Positions 36,395-46,207 of a DNA stretch of 64,000 bases are shown in pieces. The notes below the pieces were generated by a model. That model saw only the letters and a program-made list of their open reading frames with translations, did no database searches and was not told where the DNA came from. Both the position numbers and the translations under genes were made by a program. The stretch comes from Sphingomonas sp. LC-1 (GTDB lineage: Bacteria > Pseudomonadota > Alphaproteobacteria > Sphingomonadales > Sphingomonadaceae), in the NCBI RefSeq assembly GCF_025371035.1, contig NZ_JANZXB010000005.1, forward strand, positions 228,451 through 292,450, read 5' to 3'. The first letter of the stretch is position 1; the number at the start of each line of letters is the position of its first letter.

Positions 36395-36922
36395 CGCACG
36401 CCCGCCGGGCCAGCGGGTCGATCAAGACGCGAATGACGGCCAGCAAATTGCGGCAAATGTGCGCGATGCTGGTCGTCAACTGGTGATAGCCCTATGTTTT
36501 AGACGGTGTTACAGCTGTTTTTGGTCGCGCGCAGCGCGCCCTCGCTGCCCTTTATCGGATGATGTGCCGACCGACCGCGAGGACTTTGGATGCGGTGATC
36601 CGATGATCCAGACCCTTCACACGGCATCGCTTCGCACGGCGCGTGCGAGGTTCGATACGCGAGATTCCGCTGCCGACCGACATGACCTGCGTATCGAGAG
36701 AAGGCCAGCGCATCCGCCCAGATTGCGTCGAAGCGGGTGGAAGGGGCCAGAGCGCGCGGTGGCCTAGATCAGAAGCATCGATTCCGGCCAAATGGGACGC
36801 TAAATCCGAGGTTGACCAGTCGCGCGAGGCTTACGCATGCGGCCTCTCCCTTCGTCCGGAAGGGCTTGTTCCCGACGATTGTGAACTCGGTTCGCTACTA
36901 TCCCACAGCCGACCGCCATATC
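36395..36922. other. 530-base stretch without a supportable gene
   Basis: No frame on either strand gives a recognisable or well-started protein here. Around 36,490-36,520 the DNA is less GC-rich (CTATGTTTTAGACGG, CTGTTTTTGG) and is followed by a GC hairpin (GCGCGCAGCGCGC). The rest has local coding-like frames that change frame and strand, as random GC-rich or decayed DNA does. It may hold the upstream control region of an unseen RNA or a degraded gene; I cannot say which. Confidence 0.5.
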
Positions 36923-38728
36923 TCAGAGCTCTTCGCCAGCCAGAGTCGCAGCCGCCTGGATGACGGCGAGGTGGGTCAATCCTTGCGGCATGTTGCCCAG
37001 ATAATGGCCGGTCCCGGCATCGATCATCTCCGCATAGAGCCCGCAGCCCCGGCTATCGAGCGCCTCTGTCGCGGCGTCGAACGCAGCCTTCGCTGCGTCA
37101 TGCTGGCCCAGAATCGCACGCGCCTCGATCATCCAGAAGGTGCAGGCGAGGAAGCACGCCTCCTCCTTATGGACGCCGGAATAGCGATAGTGGAACGCCC
37201 CCTCACCCAATTCCCGGTCGAGTGCGTCGAGCGTCCGCGCCAAACGGTCCTGCCCGTCGAAGCGAAACCGCACCGCCAGCGCCAGGCTGGCGTCGAGAGC
37301 GTCACTGTCGGGATGCATCAGATAGGCGCCGCGCTTTTCCGACCAGCAATGTTCGCCGATCCACGCTTCGATCCTGTCGCGTTCGCGTGCCCATCGGTCG
37401 CGGCAGGTCGTGGGGATTTGCCCCTCGTCGGCCAGTTCCACCGCGCGCGCCAGCGCCTGCCAGCAACTGATCTTCGACATGGTATAGTGGCGCTGCTCGG
37501 GCAGTTCCCATATGCCAGCGTCGGGCAGGCGCCAGCGATCGGCGCAGCTGTCCGCCAAATGTGACAAGGTCTCGGCGCTGGAAGTGTCGAGAAAATTGCC
37601 GCACGCCACGAAACGGCTCGCCGTCTCGAAAATATCGCCGTAAATGCCGTGCTGATGCTGGCTGCCGGCCAGATTTCCGACCCTGACGGGGCGGGAATGG
37701 CGATAACCGGATACCGCAATCTCCTGCTCGGCGGGCACGGGCTGCCCCTCCAGCGTGTAGCAGACCTGCGGCTCGCCCTCTCCCAGACGCTTGAGCAACC
37801 AGGTAAACGCCGCCTTCGCTTCGCCATAAGCGCCGATGCGCAGGAACGCCTTGATCGTATAGCCTGCATCCCGGACCCACGCGTAGCGATAGTCGTAGTT
37901 CTTGGAGCCTCCGATCCCCTCCGGTAAAGAGGTCGTCGCCGCGGCGGTGATCGCGCCAGTCGGTGAGTAGAGAAGCAGTTTGAGCGCGAGCGCGCTCCGC
38001 AGGATGCGGTCGCGGTGCAGGTCCGGTACCTTCAAATTGCCCGACCATTGCCGCCATTCGAAGTCCGAGAGGTCGATCCGTGCGTCGATCTGTTCGATGT
38101 CCTGACAGACCAGGGGCTCGTCCTCGCCCGCGATGATCGCGATGCGGGCCCGGTCACCCGGCCCGACCGCCGCCGTGCCGGTCACCAACCCATCCTCGAC
38201 CCGGTCGATGGTCACATGCGCACAGTGGCGAAATATGCCGAGCACCCGGTCGACGTGAAAAACATTATGCCCACCCGCCGGCGCGAAATAAGGGCTGACC
38301 GTGTCCGCCCTTCGGCTGAAGCGCAGCGTGATCGCGAAGCGGACATGTCCGTCCAGCCCTTCCACCCGCCGCGCCAATTCCGCCCAAGGCAAACGCCCCG
38401 CCGGCCCGCTGTTGATCGACTCGACCAGCTTGGCGCGACCGCTTGCGGTGGTGAAGATCGTCTCCAGCACATTGCTGTCGGGGCGGTAGGTGCGCGCGAC
38501 GGTGAAGGGCTCGACCGGGGTGATCGAAAAGCATCCGCCACGCTCACCATCCAGCAGTCGGTCGAACAACGGCGCGGAGTCCATATTGGGCACGCACCAC
38601 CAGTCGATCGAACCGTCCGCACCGCTCAAGGCGACGCTGCGCCCATCGCCCAGCGCGGCATAATTTTCCAGATCCAGGAACCCGTCGGCGTCACGGAGCG
38701 GATCGGCATGCTGATCGGGCAATGTCAC
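36923..38728 (-). CDS. Glycoside hydrolase family 15 protein (glucoamylase/trehalase-like)
   Basis: The 601-residue protein has an N-terminal beta-sandwich (ALGDGRSVALSGADGSIDWWCVP). An (alpha/alpha)6 barrel follows, with KNYDYRYAWVRDAGYTIKAF, the general-acid region PDAGIWELPEQRHYTMSK (about residue 407) and the base region HKEEACFLACTFWMIEA (about 521). No signal peptide is seen, so it acts in the cytoplasm. GH15 members of this type hydrolyse alpha-glucans or trehalose. It is divergent from the oxidoreductase gene and close to the trehalose operon, so trehalase or maltodextrin glucohydrolase activity is plausible. Confidence 0.88.
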   Translation of the reverse strand: MTLPDQHADPLRDADGFLDLENYAALGDGRSVALSGADGSIDWWCVPNMDSAPLFDRLLDGERGGCFSITPVEPFTVARTYRPDSNVLETIFTTASGRAKLVESINSGPAGRLPWAELARRVEGLDGHVRFAITLRFSRRADTVSPYFAPAGGHNVFHVDRVLGIFRHCAHVTIDRVEDGLVTGTAAVGPGDRARIAIIAGEDEPLVCQDIEQIDARIDLSDFEWRQWSGNLKVPDLHRDRILRSALALKLLLYSPTGAITAAATTSLPEGIGGSKNYDYRYAWVRDAGYTIKAFLRIGAYGEAKAAFTWLLKRLGEGEPQVCYTLEGQPVPAEQEIAVSGYRHSRPVRVGNLAGSQHQHGIYGDIFETASRFVACGNFLDTSSAETLSHLADSCADRWRLPDAGIWELPEQRHYTMSKISCWQALARAVELADEGQIPTTCRDRWARERDRIEAWIGEHCWSEKRGAYLMHPDSDALDASLALAVRFRFDGQDRLARTLDALDRELGEGAFHYRYSGVHKEEACFLACTFWMIEARAILGQHDAAKAAFDAATEALDSRGCGLYAEMIDAGTGHYLGNMPQGLTHLAVIQAAATLAGEEL

Positions 38729-38861
38729 GGGGATGCTCGCTCCAGATATGGGTAATGATGCAGGTTAGTCTCTGGAAACTCGCCAAATGCATTAAGTCTC
38801 CGTGGGACCTTCCTGGCATTTGCGCGTTGCAGCATCCGTATCGACATTTGGGAGCATCGGC

Positions 38862-39998
38862 ATGAGCCTGGCATCGGCATTGGGATTCGGTTCGAAAAAA
38901 GTTCGCTATGCCGTTGTCGGCGCGGGCGACATCACTCAGTCGGCGATGCTCCCCGGCATCAGCCACACCGGCAACTCCGAACTGACCGCCATCGTCACCG
39001 GCGACGCCGAAAAGGGTCGCCTTCTCGCCAAGAAATATGGCGTCGAGCATGTCTACTCCTATGCCGAGTTCGACAAGCTGCTGACCGCCAATGTCTGTGA
39101 CGCCATCTATCTCGGCACTCCCAATTGGCGTCATGCAGAGTTCGCGATACCGGCGCTGGAAGCTGGCATTCACGTCCTTTGCGAAAAGCCGCTCGAGATT
39201 TCGGTCGAGAAGGCACGCGCCATTCAGGATGCAGAGCGCCGCTCGACCGCAAAGCTGATGACCGCCTATCGCCTCCACTTCGAGCCCGGCACGCTGGATG
39301 CGATCGAGAAGATCCGGAACGGCGAACTGGGTGAATTGGTCGGCTTCACTTCCTGCTTCGGGCAGAAGCTCGATCCCGACAATCACCGCGCCAAGCATGG
39401 GCTGGAAGCCGGGCCGTTGCTCGACATGGCGCCCTACCCCATCAACGCCATCCGCTATCTCTTCGGTGCCGAGCCCGTCGCGGTCGAGAGCGCGGTCGCC
39501 ACGCGACAGCCGAGCGCCGGGCTGGGCGACCTCGACGATACCTTTGCGGTGGTATTGCGGATGCCGGGCGACAAGCTGGCCAGCTTCACCGTCAGCTATG
39601 TGATGAACAATATCGACAGCCTGATCGTGGCGGGCATGAAGGGCTCGATCCATATGAGTCCGGCCTATGGCTTTCAGTCGGCAATCGAACAGAATGTCAC
39701 GATCGGCGACAAGCAGAGCCATGAGAAATTCAAGCATACCGATCACTTCGGCGGCGAGATGCGCTATTTCTCCGATTGTATCCTAAACGATCGCGATCCC
39801 GAGCCGGACGCCGAAGAGGGATTGTCGGACCTTCGCGTGATCGAAGGCATCGTCAAGGCGTTGCAAACCGGTGGGCGCGTGGAGCTGCCGCCGTTCACCC
39901 GCACCCGCCGTATCGACCCGGCGAGCCAGCGCCAGACCCTATCGGCAGTCAGTCCGCCGGAGCCCGTGAAGGCGAAATCGCCGACCGGCGCGCATTGA
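38862..39998 (+). CDS. Gfo/Idh/MocA-family oxidoreductase
   Basis: The 378-residue protein has a Rossmann NAD(P)-binding segment (YAVVGAGDITQSAMLPGI, about residues 17-34), the CEKPLEIS motif (EKP at 108-110) and the family's C-terminal sheet domain with MKGSIHMSP. Members oxidise or reduce sugars, inositols or their derivatives. The substrate is not evident. There is no signal peptide, unlike glucose-fructose oxidoreductase of Zymomonas. GGGAG precedes the ATG at 38862; the longer frame upstream lacks homology. Divergent from the GH15 gene across 133 bases, which suggests but does not prove a sugar-related partnership. Confidence 0.85.
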   Translation: MSLASALGFGSKKVRYAVVGAGDITQSAMLPGISHTGNSELTAIVTGDAEKGRLLAKKYGVEHVYSYAEFDKLLTANVCDAIYLGTPNWRHAEFAIPALEAGIHVLCEKPLEISVEKARAIQDAERRSTAKLMTAYRLHFEPGTLDAIEKIRNGELGELVGFTSCFGQKLDPDNHRAKHGLEAGPLLDMAPYPINAIRYLFGAEPVAVESAVATRQPSAGLGDLDDTFAVVLRMPGDKLASFTVSYVMNNIDSLIVAGMKGSIHMSPAYGFQSAIEQNVTIGDKQSHEKFKHTDHFGGEMRYFSDCILNDRDPEPDAEEGLSDLRVIEGIVKALQTGGRVELPPFTRTRRIDPASQRQTLSAVSPPEPVKAKSPTGAH

Positions 39999-40089
39999 TC
40001 GCAATTAGGCCATTTTACGCGGAGCGGAATAACGGCATCAATCGTTACGCTCGCGATGACATATCTGGTGTTACGTTAGGGAGGTGACG

Positions 40090-40371
40090 GTGGAAGATCG
40101 GGACGAAAAGCTTCGCCAACGGGCCTATGACATCTGGCAGGCTGAGGGCGAGCCGCATGGGCGCGACCGTGAACATTGGGAGATGGCCGAACGCGAGTTC
40201 ACGCCGGCTTCCGACGAGACCTCGGCACCGGTGACGGAGGATGCCGCCAAGCCGAAAGCGGCCGCGCCACGTCGGAAAAAGGCCGTTGCGTCCGCCCCGT
40301 CGGAGGCGGAAACTTCGGAACCTGGCGCCAAGCCCAAGACGCGAAAGCCACGGGTCGCCAAACCGGGCTGA
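40090..40371 (+). CDS. DUF2934 domain protein with basic tail
   Basis: The 93-residue protein opens with the DUF2934 domain (EKLRQRAYDIWQAEGEPHGRD and EHWEMAEREF, about residues 6-37). A disordered Lys/Ala/Pro/Arg-rich tail follows (RRKKA, KPKTRKPR). The function of the domain is unknown; it is common in rhizobia and sphingomonads. GTG at 40090 is chosen since AGGGAG lies 6 bases upstream; GTG at 40084 is too close to it. A strong hairpin begins 6 bases after the stop. Confidence 0.82.
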   Translation: MEDRDEKLRQRAYDIWQAEGEPHGRDREHWEMAEREFTPASDETSAPVTEDAAKPKAAAPRRKKAVASAPSEAETSEPGAKPKTRKPRVAKPG

Positions 40372-40377
40372 CGATTT

Positions 40378-40416
40378 GCCCCGATGATGCGCCACCTTAA
40401 CGGCGGTCGTCGGGGC
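40378..40416 (+). terminator. Long hairpin after the DUF2934 gene
   Basis: GCCCCGATGATGCGCC pairs with GGCGGTCGTCGGGGC through about 15 base pairs with two G-U pairs and one bulge around an 8-base loop. There is no T run, so it may terminate weakly or protect the 3' end. Confidence 0.5.
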
Positions 40417-40490
40417 CTCTCCCCGCGTGTTCCGCAATCCTGCCGTGTTGACCTGTCGCATAGTCGTCCGACTTTTGCCGGAGAGCTTCC

Positions 40491-42593
40491 TTGACCGCAT
40501 TGCCCGACCAGATTCTTTCCGGTTCCGCCCATCCGCTGGGCGCCACCTTCGACGGTGAAGGCGTGAATTTCGCCGTATTCTCGGCCAATGCCGACAGGAT
40601 CGAGCTTTGCGTGTTCGATCCCCAGGGCAAGCGCGAACTCAAGCGCTACACGCTTCCTGAGTGCACCGATGAGGTATGGCACGGCTATCTGCCCGATGTC
40701 GGCCCCGGCCTATTATACGGATACCGCGCGCATGGCCGCTATGAGCCGGAGGCGGGCCATCGTTTCAACCCCAACAAGCTGCTTCTCGACCCCTATGCGC
40801 GCAAGCTGCATGGCGAGATCAAGTGGACCGATGCGCTGCACGGCTATCAGATCCGGTCCAAGAAGGAAGATCTCAGCTTCGACAAGCGGGACAGTGCCGC
40901 CGCCATGCCCAAGGCGGTCGTGGTGGACGATCATTTCGACTGGTCGCGCGACGTCAAACCGAACACCCCCTGGTCCGAGACGGTCATTTACGAAGCGCAT
41001 GTCAAGGGCCTGACCAAGCTGATGGACCTTGTGCCCCCGCGTGAGCGCGGCACGTATGCCGGACTCGGCCACCCGGCGGTCATCAAGCATCTGAAGCGGA
41101 TCGGCGTCACGGCGATCGAGTTGCTGCCGATCCATAGCTTCACACAGGATCGCTTCCTTCAGGAAAAGGGGCTGCGCAACTATTGGGGCTATAACACGCT
41201 GGGCTTCTTCGCCCCGGAGCAGGCCTATTTTGCGAGCGATACCCAGGACGAGCTGCGCCGGGCGGTGCACCGGCTCCATAAGGCGGGGATCGAGGTTATC
41301 CTCGACGTCGTCTACAACCACACCTGCGAAGGCTCGGAAAAGGGCCCGACCCTGTCCTGGCGCGGCCTCGACAATGCCAGCTATTATCGGCTGGTACAGG
41401 ATCAGCCACGCTACACCATCAACGATACCGGTACCGGCAACACGCTGAACCTGTCCAAGGCGCGGGTCATTCAGATGGTGGCGGACTCGCTGCGTTACTG
41501 GGCGACCAGCTTCGGCGTGGACGGCTTCCGCTTCGACCTGGGCTTGACGCTGGGGCGTGAGGCGGACGGGTTCGACCCCGGCTCGGCCTTTTTCGACGTG
41601 CTTCGGCAGGACCCGGTTCTGGGCCGTCTCAAGCTCCTGACCGAACCATGGGATGTGGGCCCGGGCGGCTATCAGCTTGGCAACTTTCCGCCTGGCTTCT
41701 CGGAGTGGAACGACAAATATCGGGACACCGTCCGCAAGTTCTGGCGCGGCGACGCGGGGCAGCGCGGCGAACTCGCGGCGCGGCTGTCCGGCTCGGGCGA
41801 CCTGTTCGACCGCCGGGCGCGGCGCCCCTGGGCCAGCCTCAACATGCTCGCGGCGCATGACGGTTTCACTTTGGCCGATACCGTGATGTACGAGGAGCGC
41901 CACAACGAAGCGAACAAGGAAGACAATCGCGACGGCCATTCCGAAAACTATTCCCGCAACTGGGGCGCCGAAGGGCCGACCGAGGACGAAAGCATCAACG
42001 CCGCACGCGGGCGCGTGATGCGGTCGATGATGACCACCTTGTTCGTGTCGCTTGGAACGCCGATGATCGTGGCGGGGGACGAGTTCGGCCGGACTCAGCA
42101 GGGCAACAACAACGCCTATTGCCAGGATAACGAGATCAGCTGGCTCGATTGGAAGGCCGCGGCGTCGGAGGAGGGCGAGACGATGATCGCCTTCACCGCC
42201 AGGCTGGCCGAATTGCGCCGCCGCTATCAGGTCCTGCGCGCGCCGCACTTCCTGTACGGTCAGGATACGCCGGGCCATGGCATCAACGACATCGAATGGT
42301 GGGACGAGCGCGGTGAACAGCTGAGCCCAGAGGATTGGGACAATCCCGAGGGCCGCGCGCTGATGATGCGGCGCGCCACCGCGATCGAGGATGGATCGGT
42401 GGAGGCGGTATCGCTGCTGCTCAACGCCTCGCCCGATCCGATCACCTTCACCCTGCCCCCGCCCCACGCCACCCGCACCGTCCTGATCGACAGCGCCAAG
42501 CCCGAACAGGGCGAAGTCGAGATTGACGACAGCTATGAAGTCGGGCCGCAGAGCGCGGTGCTGATCACCTGGCGCAATGTGGTCGCGGCATGA
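40491..42593 (+). CDS. glgX: Glycogen debranching enzyme GlgX
   Basis: GlgX removes alpha-1,6 side chains from phosphorylase-trimmed glycogen. The 700-residue protein has a CBM48 N-terminal domain (HPLGATFDGEGVNFAVFSANA) and a GH13 barrel. The nucleophile is in GVDGFRFDLGLTLG, the acid Glu in LTEPWDVG and the third Asp in AAHDGFTLAD. The start is TTG at 40491 with GGAGAG upstream. Its stop overlaps the treZ ATG. First gene of glgX-treZ-malQ-treY-mpg, supplying linear maltodextrins to the trehalose enzymes. Confidence 0.95.
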   Translation: MTALPDQILSGSAHPLGATFDGEGVNFAVFSANADRIELCVFDPQGKRELKRYTLPECTDEVWHGYLPDVGPGLLYGYRAHGRYEPEAGHRFNPNKLLLDPYARKLHGEIKWTDALHGYQIRSKKEDLSFDKRDSAAAMPKAVVVDDHFDWSRDVKPNTPWSETVIYEAHVKGLTKLMDLVPPRERGTYAGLGHPAVIKHLKRIGVTAIELLPIHSFTQDRFLQEKGLRNYWGYNTLGFFAPEQAYFASDTQDELRRAVHRLHKAGIEVILDVVYNHTCEGSEKGPTLSWRGLDNASYYRLVQDQPRYTINDTGTGNTLNLSKARVIQMVADSLRYWATSFGVDGFRFDLGLTLGREADGFDPGSAFFDVLRQDPVLGRLKLLTEPWDVGPGGYQLGNFPPGFSEWNDKYRDTVRKFWRGDAGQRGELAARLSGSGDLFDRRARRPWASLNMLAAHDGFTLADTVMYEERHNEANKEDNRDGHSENYSRNWGAEGPTEDESINAARGRVMRSMMTTLFVSLGTPMIVAGDEFGRTQQGNNNAYCQDNEISWLDWKAAASEEGETMIAFTARLAELRRRYQVLRAPHFLYGQDTPGHGINDIEWWDERGEQLSPEDWDNPEGRALMMRRATAIEDGSVEAVSLLLNASPDPITFTLPPPHATRTVLIDSAKPEQGEVEIDDSYEVGPQSAVLITWRNVVAA

Positions 42594-44284
42594 CGCATTG
42601 GGGCCCCCAACTACGCGAGGGCGCGGACACCGTCTTTCGCCTCTGGGCGCCGGACCGGGACGCGGTGACGCTGGAAATCGATGGTGCTCCCTCGGTTCCC
42701 ATGCGCCGCGATGGCGAAGGCTGGTTCCACGCCGACGCGCCTGCCGGAGCGGGGACGCGCTATCGCTTCCGGCTGGATGCCGAGCTGGCGGTGCCCGATC
42801 CCGCCTCGCGTCTACAGTCCGGCGGCGTCCATGGCTGGAGCGTGGTCGTCGACCCGGCCTTTGCCTGGAGTGCGACCGAATGGCGCGGACGGCCGTGGGA
42901 GGAAACGGTCCTGTTGGAGGTCCATGCGGGCGCGTTAGGCGGCTTTGCGGGCATCCGCGATAGCCTGCCTGCCATCGCCGCGTCCGGGATCACCGCGATC
43001 GAACTGATGCCGGTCAACACGTTCGGAGGCACGCGCAACTGGGGTTATGACGGCGTGCTGCCTTATGCCGTGGCGGAGCCTTATGGCTCACCCGCCGAGT
43101 TGAAGACGCTGGTGGACAGCGCCCATGCGCTGGGCGTCTCCGTCTTCCTCGACGTGGTGTATAATCACTTCGGGCCCGACGGAAATTACCTGAACGCCTA
43201 TGCCAGCGCCTTCTTCGACCCGGACGTGGACACGCCCTGGGGCGGGGCGGTGGCGGTCGATGCGGACCCGGTGCACCGCTTCTTCGTCGATAACGCGCTG
43301 ATGTGGTTGCGCGACTATCGGATCGACGGACTGCGCTTCGACGCGGTTCATGCCATCGCCAATGACGGCTTTCTTGATCGCATGGCGACCGAAATCCGTG
43401 CTGCCCTGCCCGAACGCCATGTCCATCTGGTGCTGGAGAACGAGAAGAACGATGCCGAGCGGCTGGGGCCGGGACGCTATGACGCGCAGTGGAACGACGA
43501 CTTCCACAATGTCCTGCACGTCCTTTTGACCGGCGAGACGAGCGCCTATTATGGCGACTTTGCGGATCGCCCGGCGGAACGCCTCGCCCGCTGTCTGAAA
43601 GACGGGTTCATATATCAGGGCGAAGGCTCGGCCAATCATGACGGCGCGCCCCGTGGCAAGCCCTCCGGCCATTTGCCGAGCACGGCCTTCGTCGCCTTTC
43701 TGCAAAATCACGATCAGGTCGGCAACCGGGCCATGGGCGAGCGGCTGATCCACCTGACCGACCGTGACAAGCTGCGCGCCGCCACGGCCTTACTGCTGCT
43801 CGGCCCACAGATACCCCTGTTGTTCATGGGCGAGGATGAAGGGAGCGAGAGCCCGTTCCTGTTCTTCACCGATTTCCACGACGAACTTGCCGACGCGGTG
43901 CGTGAAGGGCGACGCCGCGAATTCGCCAAATTCGACGCCTTTGCCGACGCGAAAGCGCGCGAGAAAATCCCGGACCCCAACGCCCTCGCAACCTTCGAGG
44001 CGTCGATCCCCAAACCGGGTCCTGCCGCCGGCGAATGGCGTGCATTGTATCGCGAATTGCTGAGCCTGCGTTGCGCCCACATCGTACCGCGCTTGCAAGG
44101 CGCGGTCGGTCTGGCGGCGGACGTCCATGGCACCGCAGGGGTCAAGGCGCGCTGGCGAATGGCGGGCGGCGCGATCCTGACCATCGCCATCGACCTCAGC
44201 GATACGCCCGTCCTCCCCAATGGCGATGACGGCGACCTGATCTTCCGTGAAGCCGATCGCTTCGCGGCATGGATCGCGACATGA
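42590..44284 (+). CDS. treZ: Malto-oligosyltrehalose trehalohydrolase
   Basis: TreZ cuts trehalose from maltooligosyl-trehalose made by TreY. The 564-residue GH13 protein has an N-terminal CBM48-like domain. The nucleophile lies in YRIDGLRFDAVHAI, the acid in LVLENEKNDA and the third acid in FLQNHDQVGNRA; the last motif is typical of TreZ. It starts with ATGA overlap on glgX and ends with ATGA overlap on malQ, so three genes are translationally coupled. Confidence 0.95.
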   Translation: MTHWGPQLREGADTVFRLWAPDRDAVTLEIDGAPSVPMRRDGEGWFHADAPAGAGTRYRFRLDAELAVPDPASRLQSGGVHGWSVVVDPAFAWSATEWRGRPWEETVLLEVHAGALGGFAGIRDSLPAIAASGITAIELMPVNTFGGTRNWGYDGVLPYAVAEPYGSPAELKTLVDSAHALGVSVFLDVVYNHFGPDGNYLNAYASAFFDPDVDTPWGGAVAVDADPVHRFFVDNALMWLRDYRIDGLRFDAVHAIANDGFLDRMATEIRAALPERHVHLVLENEKNDAERLGPGRYDAQWNDDFHNVLHVLLTGETSAYYGDFADRPAERLARCLKDGFIYQGEGSANHDGAPRGKPSGHLPSTAFVAFLQNHDQVGNRAMGERLIHLTDRDKLRAATALLLLGPQIPLLFMGEDEGSESPFLFFTDFHDELADAVREGRRREFAKFDAFADAKAREKIPDPNALATFEASIPKPGPAAGEWRALYRELLSLRCAHIVPRLQGAVGLAADVHGTAGVKARWRMAGGAILTIAIDLSDTPVLPNGDDGDLIFREADRFAAWIAT

Positions 44285-46179
44285 GCGATCTTCACGCCCG
44301 CGCCGAGGCGGCTGGACTGTCGCTCGAATGGGAAGACGCCAAGGGGAAGACACAACGCGTATCCGACGATGTGCTGTCGGCCATCCTCGAACGGTTGGAC
44401 ATCGAAACGGGGGAAGTGACCTTCGTCTCGGGCGATGCGGAACAGAGTGTCGCACTGCCGCATGGGTGGCGGGCCGGAGCCGCGCAGTTGACGCGGGAAG
44501 ACGGTGCGACCCTGTCGGTGATGCTGGAAGAGCATCAAGATGGCGTTCGCCTGCCGGTGCAGGCGATATGCGGCTATCACAGACTGGAACAGGCGGGGCG
44601 TGCGCTGACGCTCGCCATCGCGCCGCCGCGATGCCCCGCTCCCCCGTCGGGACGGCATTGGGGAAGCGCGGTCCAGATCCCTTCCCTGCGCGAAGGGGGC
44701 GGGACTTATGGCGACTTCGCCAGCCTCGCCGCCGCCGCCTCGACATTGGGGCGGGCCGGGGCCGCCGCGCTGGCGATCAGTCCGGTTCATGCGCTGTTCC
44801 CGGCGGATGCGAGCCGGTTCAGCCCCTATGCCCCGTCGAGCCGCCTGTTCCGGAACATCTGGCTCGCGCCCGCTGGCGAGCCCGTCCCGCAAGACGATGA
44901 CCTGATCGACTGGCCCAGCGCCGCGCCCGACCGGATGCGGGATTTGCGATTGGCCTATGATCGGCTTTCGGGGTCGGAAGAGCAGGCCTTTGCCGAATGG
45001 CGGCGACAGGCGGGCGAACGGCTGGCGGCGCAGGCGCTTTACGACACGCTGCACGCCTATTTCCATCAGCGCGACCGCGCCGCCGGCTGGCCCGACTGGC
45101 CAGTCGCCTATCGCGATCCAAACGGGGACGCCGTGGCGCGCTTCGCCGAGGAGCATGAGGATGCCATCCGCTTCCATGCCTTTGCGCAGTGGCATGCGGA
45201 GCGCGCGCTGGAGGCAGCGGCGGAAGCGGCACGACAAAGCGGCATGGCGATCGGGCTGATCGCCGACCTTGCGATCGGGGTCGCGGCCAACGGCGCCGAC
45301 GGCTGGAGCCGACCACAGGATTTGTTGACCGGCCTGTCGATCGGCGCCCCCCCCGATCCCCTGGGGCCGGACGGGCAGAATTGGGGGATTACCGCCCTCT
45401 CCCCCTTCGCGCTGCGGCGTCAGGGTTTCGCGCCCTTCATCGACACCCTCCGCGCCGTCTTCGCCCATGCTGGCGGCATTCGTATCGATCATGCGTTGGG
45501 GCTTTGTCGCCTCTGGGTCGTTCCCGATGGAGCCCCTGCCGATCAGGGTGCCTATCTGGCGATGCCGTTCGCCGACATGCTGCGCATCCTGAAGATCGAG
45601 GCGCACCGCGCCAATGGCGGGCGCGGTGCGATCGTGATCGGTGAGGATCTGGGCACCGTCCCACCCGGCTTCCGCGACGTGATGGCTGGTGCCGGGATGC
45701 TGGGCATGCGCGTCCTGCCGTTCGAACGCGATCAGCATGGCGGGTTCACGCCTCCCGAACGCTGGGACGAACAGGCGATTGCGATGACCGCGACCCATGA
45801 CATCCCGACCGTCGCGGGTTGGTGGCAGGGCCGCGACCTGACGTGGCGGGCTCGGATCGCCGGAAAGCCCGTTTCTCCCGACGACGAACAAAACCGCGGC
45901 AAGGAACGAACGTCACTCTGGGATATGGTTGGTCAGGGCACACCTCAGCCCGACGATGCGACCCCGGTCGTCGAAGCGGCGATCCACGCGGTGGCCTCGA
46001 CGCCCTGTCCACTTGCCATCGTGCCGGTCGAGGATTTGCTGGCGCTGGAGGAGCAGCCCAATCTGCCCGGCACCACGGACGAACATCCCAATTGGCGCCG
46101 TCGCCTCCCCGGCGATCTCGCCACTTGCCTGGCCGACCCCGATGCGGCGCGCCGTATCGCCACTCTCAACGCCCGCTGA
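44281..46179 (+). CDS. malQ: 4-alpha-glucanotransferase (amylomaltase)
   Basis: MalQ moves maltodextrin segments between chains, rebuilding longer substrates from short ones. The 632-residue GH77 protein has GGIRIDHALGLCRLWVVP (nucleophile Asp), VIGEDLGTVPPGFRD (acid Glu) and MTATHDIPTVAGWW (third Asp). The ATG at 44281 overlaps the treZ stop; another ATG four codons earlier would lengthen the overlap. In this operon its likely job is to turn maltose and maltotriose, left after TreY/TreZ action, back into usable chains. Confidence 0.94.
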   Translation: MSDLHARAEAAGLSLEWEDAKGKTQRVSDDVLSAILERLDIETGEVTFVSGDAEQSVALPHGWRAGAAQLTREDGATLSVMLEEHQDGVRLPVQAICGYHRLEQAGRALTLAIAPPRCPAPPSGRHWGSAVQIPSLREGGGTYGDFASLAAAASTLGRAGAAALAISPVHALFPADASRFSPYAPSSRLFRNIWLAPAGEPVPQDDDLIDWPSAAPDRMRDLRLAYDRLSGSEEQAFAEWRRQAGERLAAQALYDTLHAYFHQRDRAAGWPDWPVAYRDPNGDAVARFAEEHEDAIRFHAFAQWHAERALEAAAEAARQSGMAIGLIADLAIGVAANGADGWSRPQDLLTGLSIGAPPDPLGPDGQNWGITALSPFALRRQGFAPFIDTLRAVFAHAGGIRIDHALGLCRLWVVPDGAPADQGAYLAMPFADMLRILKIEAHRANGGRGAIVIGEDLGTVPPGFRDVMAGAGMLGMRVLPFERDQHGGFTPPERWDEQAIAMTATHDIPTVAGWWQGRDLTWRARIAGKPVSPDDEQNRGKERTSLWDMVGQGTPQPDDATPVVEAAIHAVASTPCPLAIVPVEDLLALEEQPNLPGTTDEHPNWRRRLPGDLATCLADPDAARRIATLNAR

Positions 46180-46207
46180 TCCGCTTCTTGCCCAAAGGAT
46201 TGCGCCC

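Noticed and set aside
36649-36659. GGTTCGATACG, like a tRNA T-arm loop
   Set aside because: The closing bases do not pair as a T-stem, and no acceptor, D or anticodon arms could be drawn around it.
40018-40089. EcfG promoter before the DUF2934 gene (GGAAT ... CGTT)
   Set aside because: The spacer is 12 bases, not 16-17, and the -35 box has a mismatch.
43714-45891. 725-codon open frame antisense to treZ and malQ
   Set aside because: Same cause: shadow of two strongly supported GH13/GH77 genes. No domain or ribosome site supports it.
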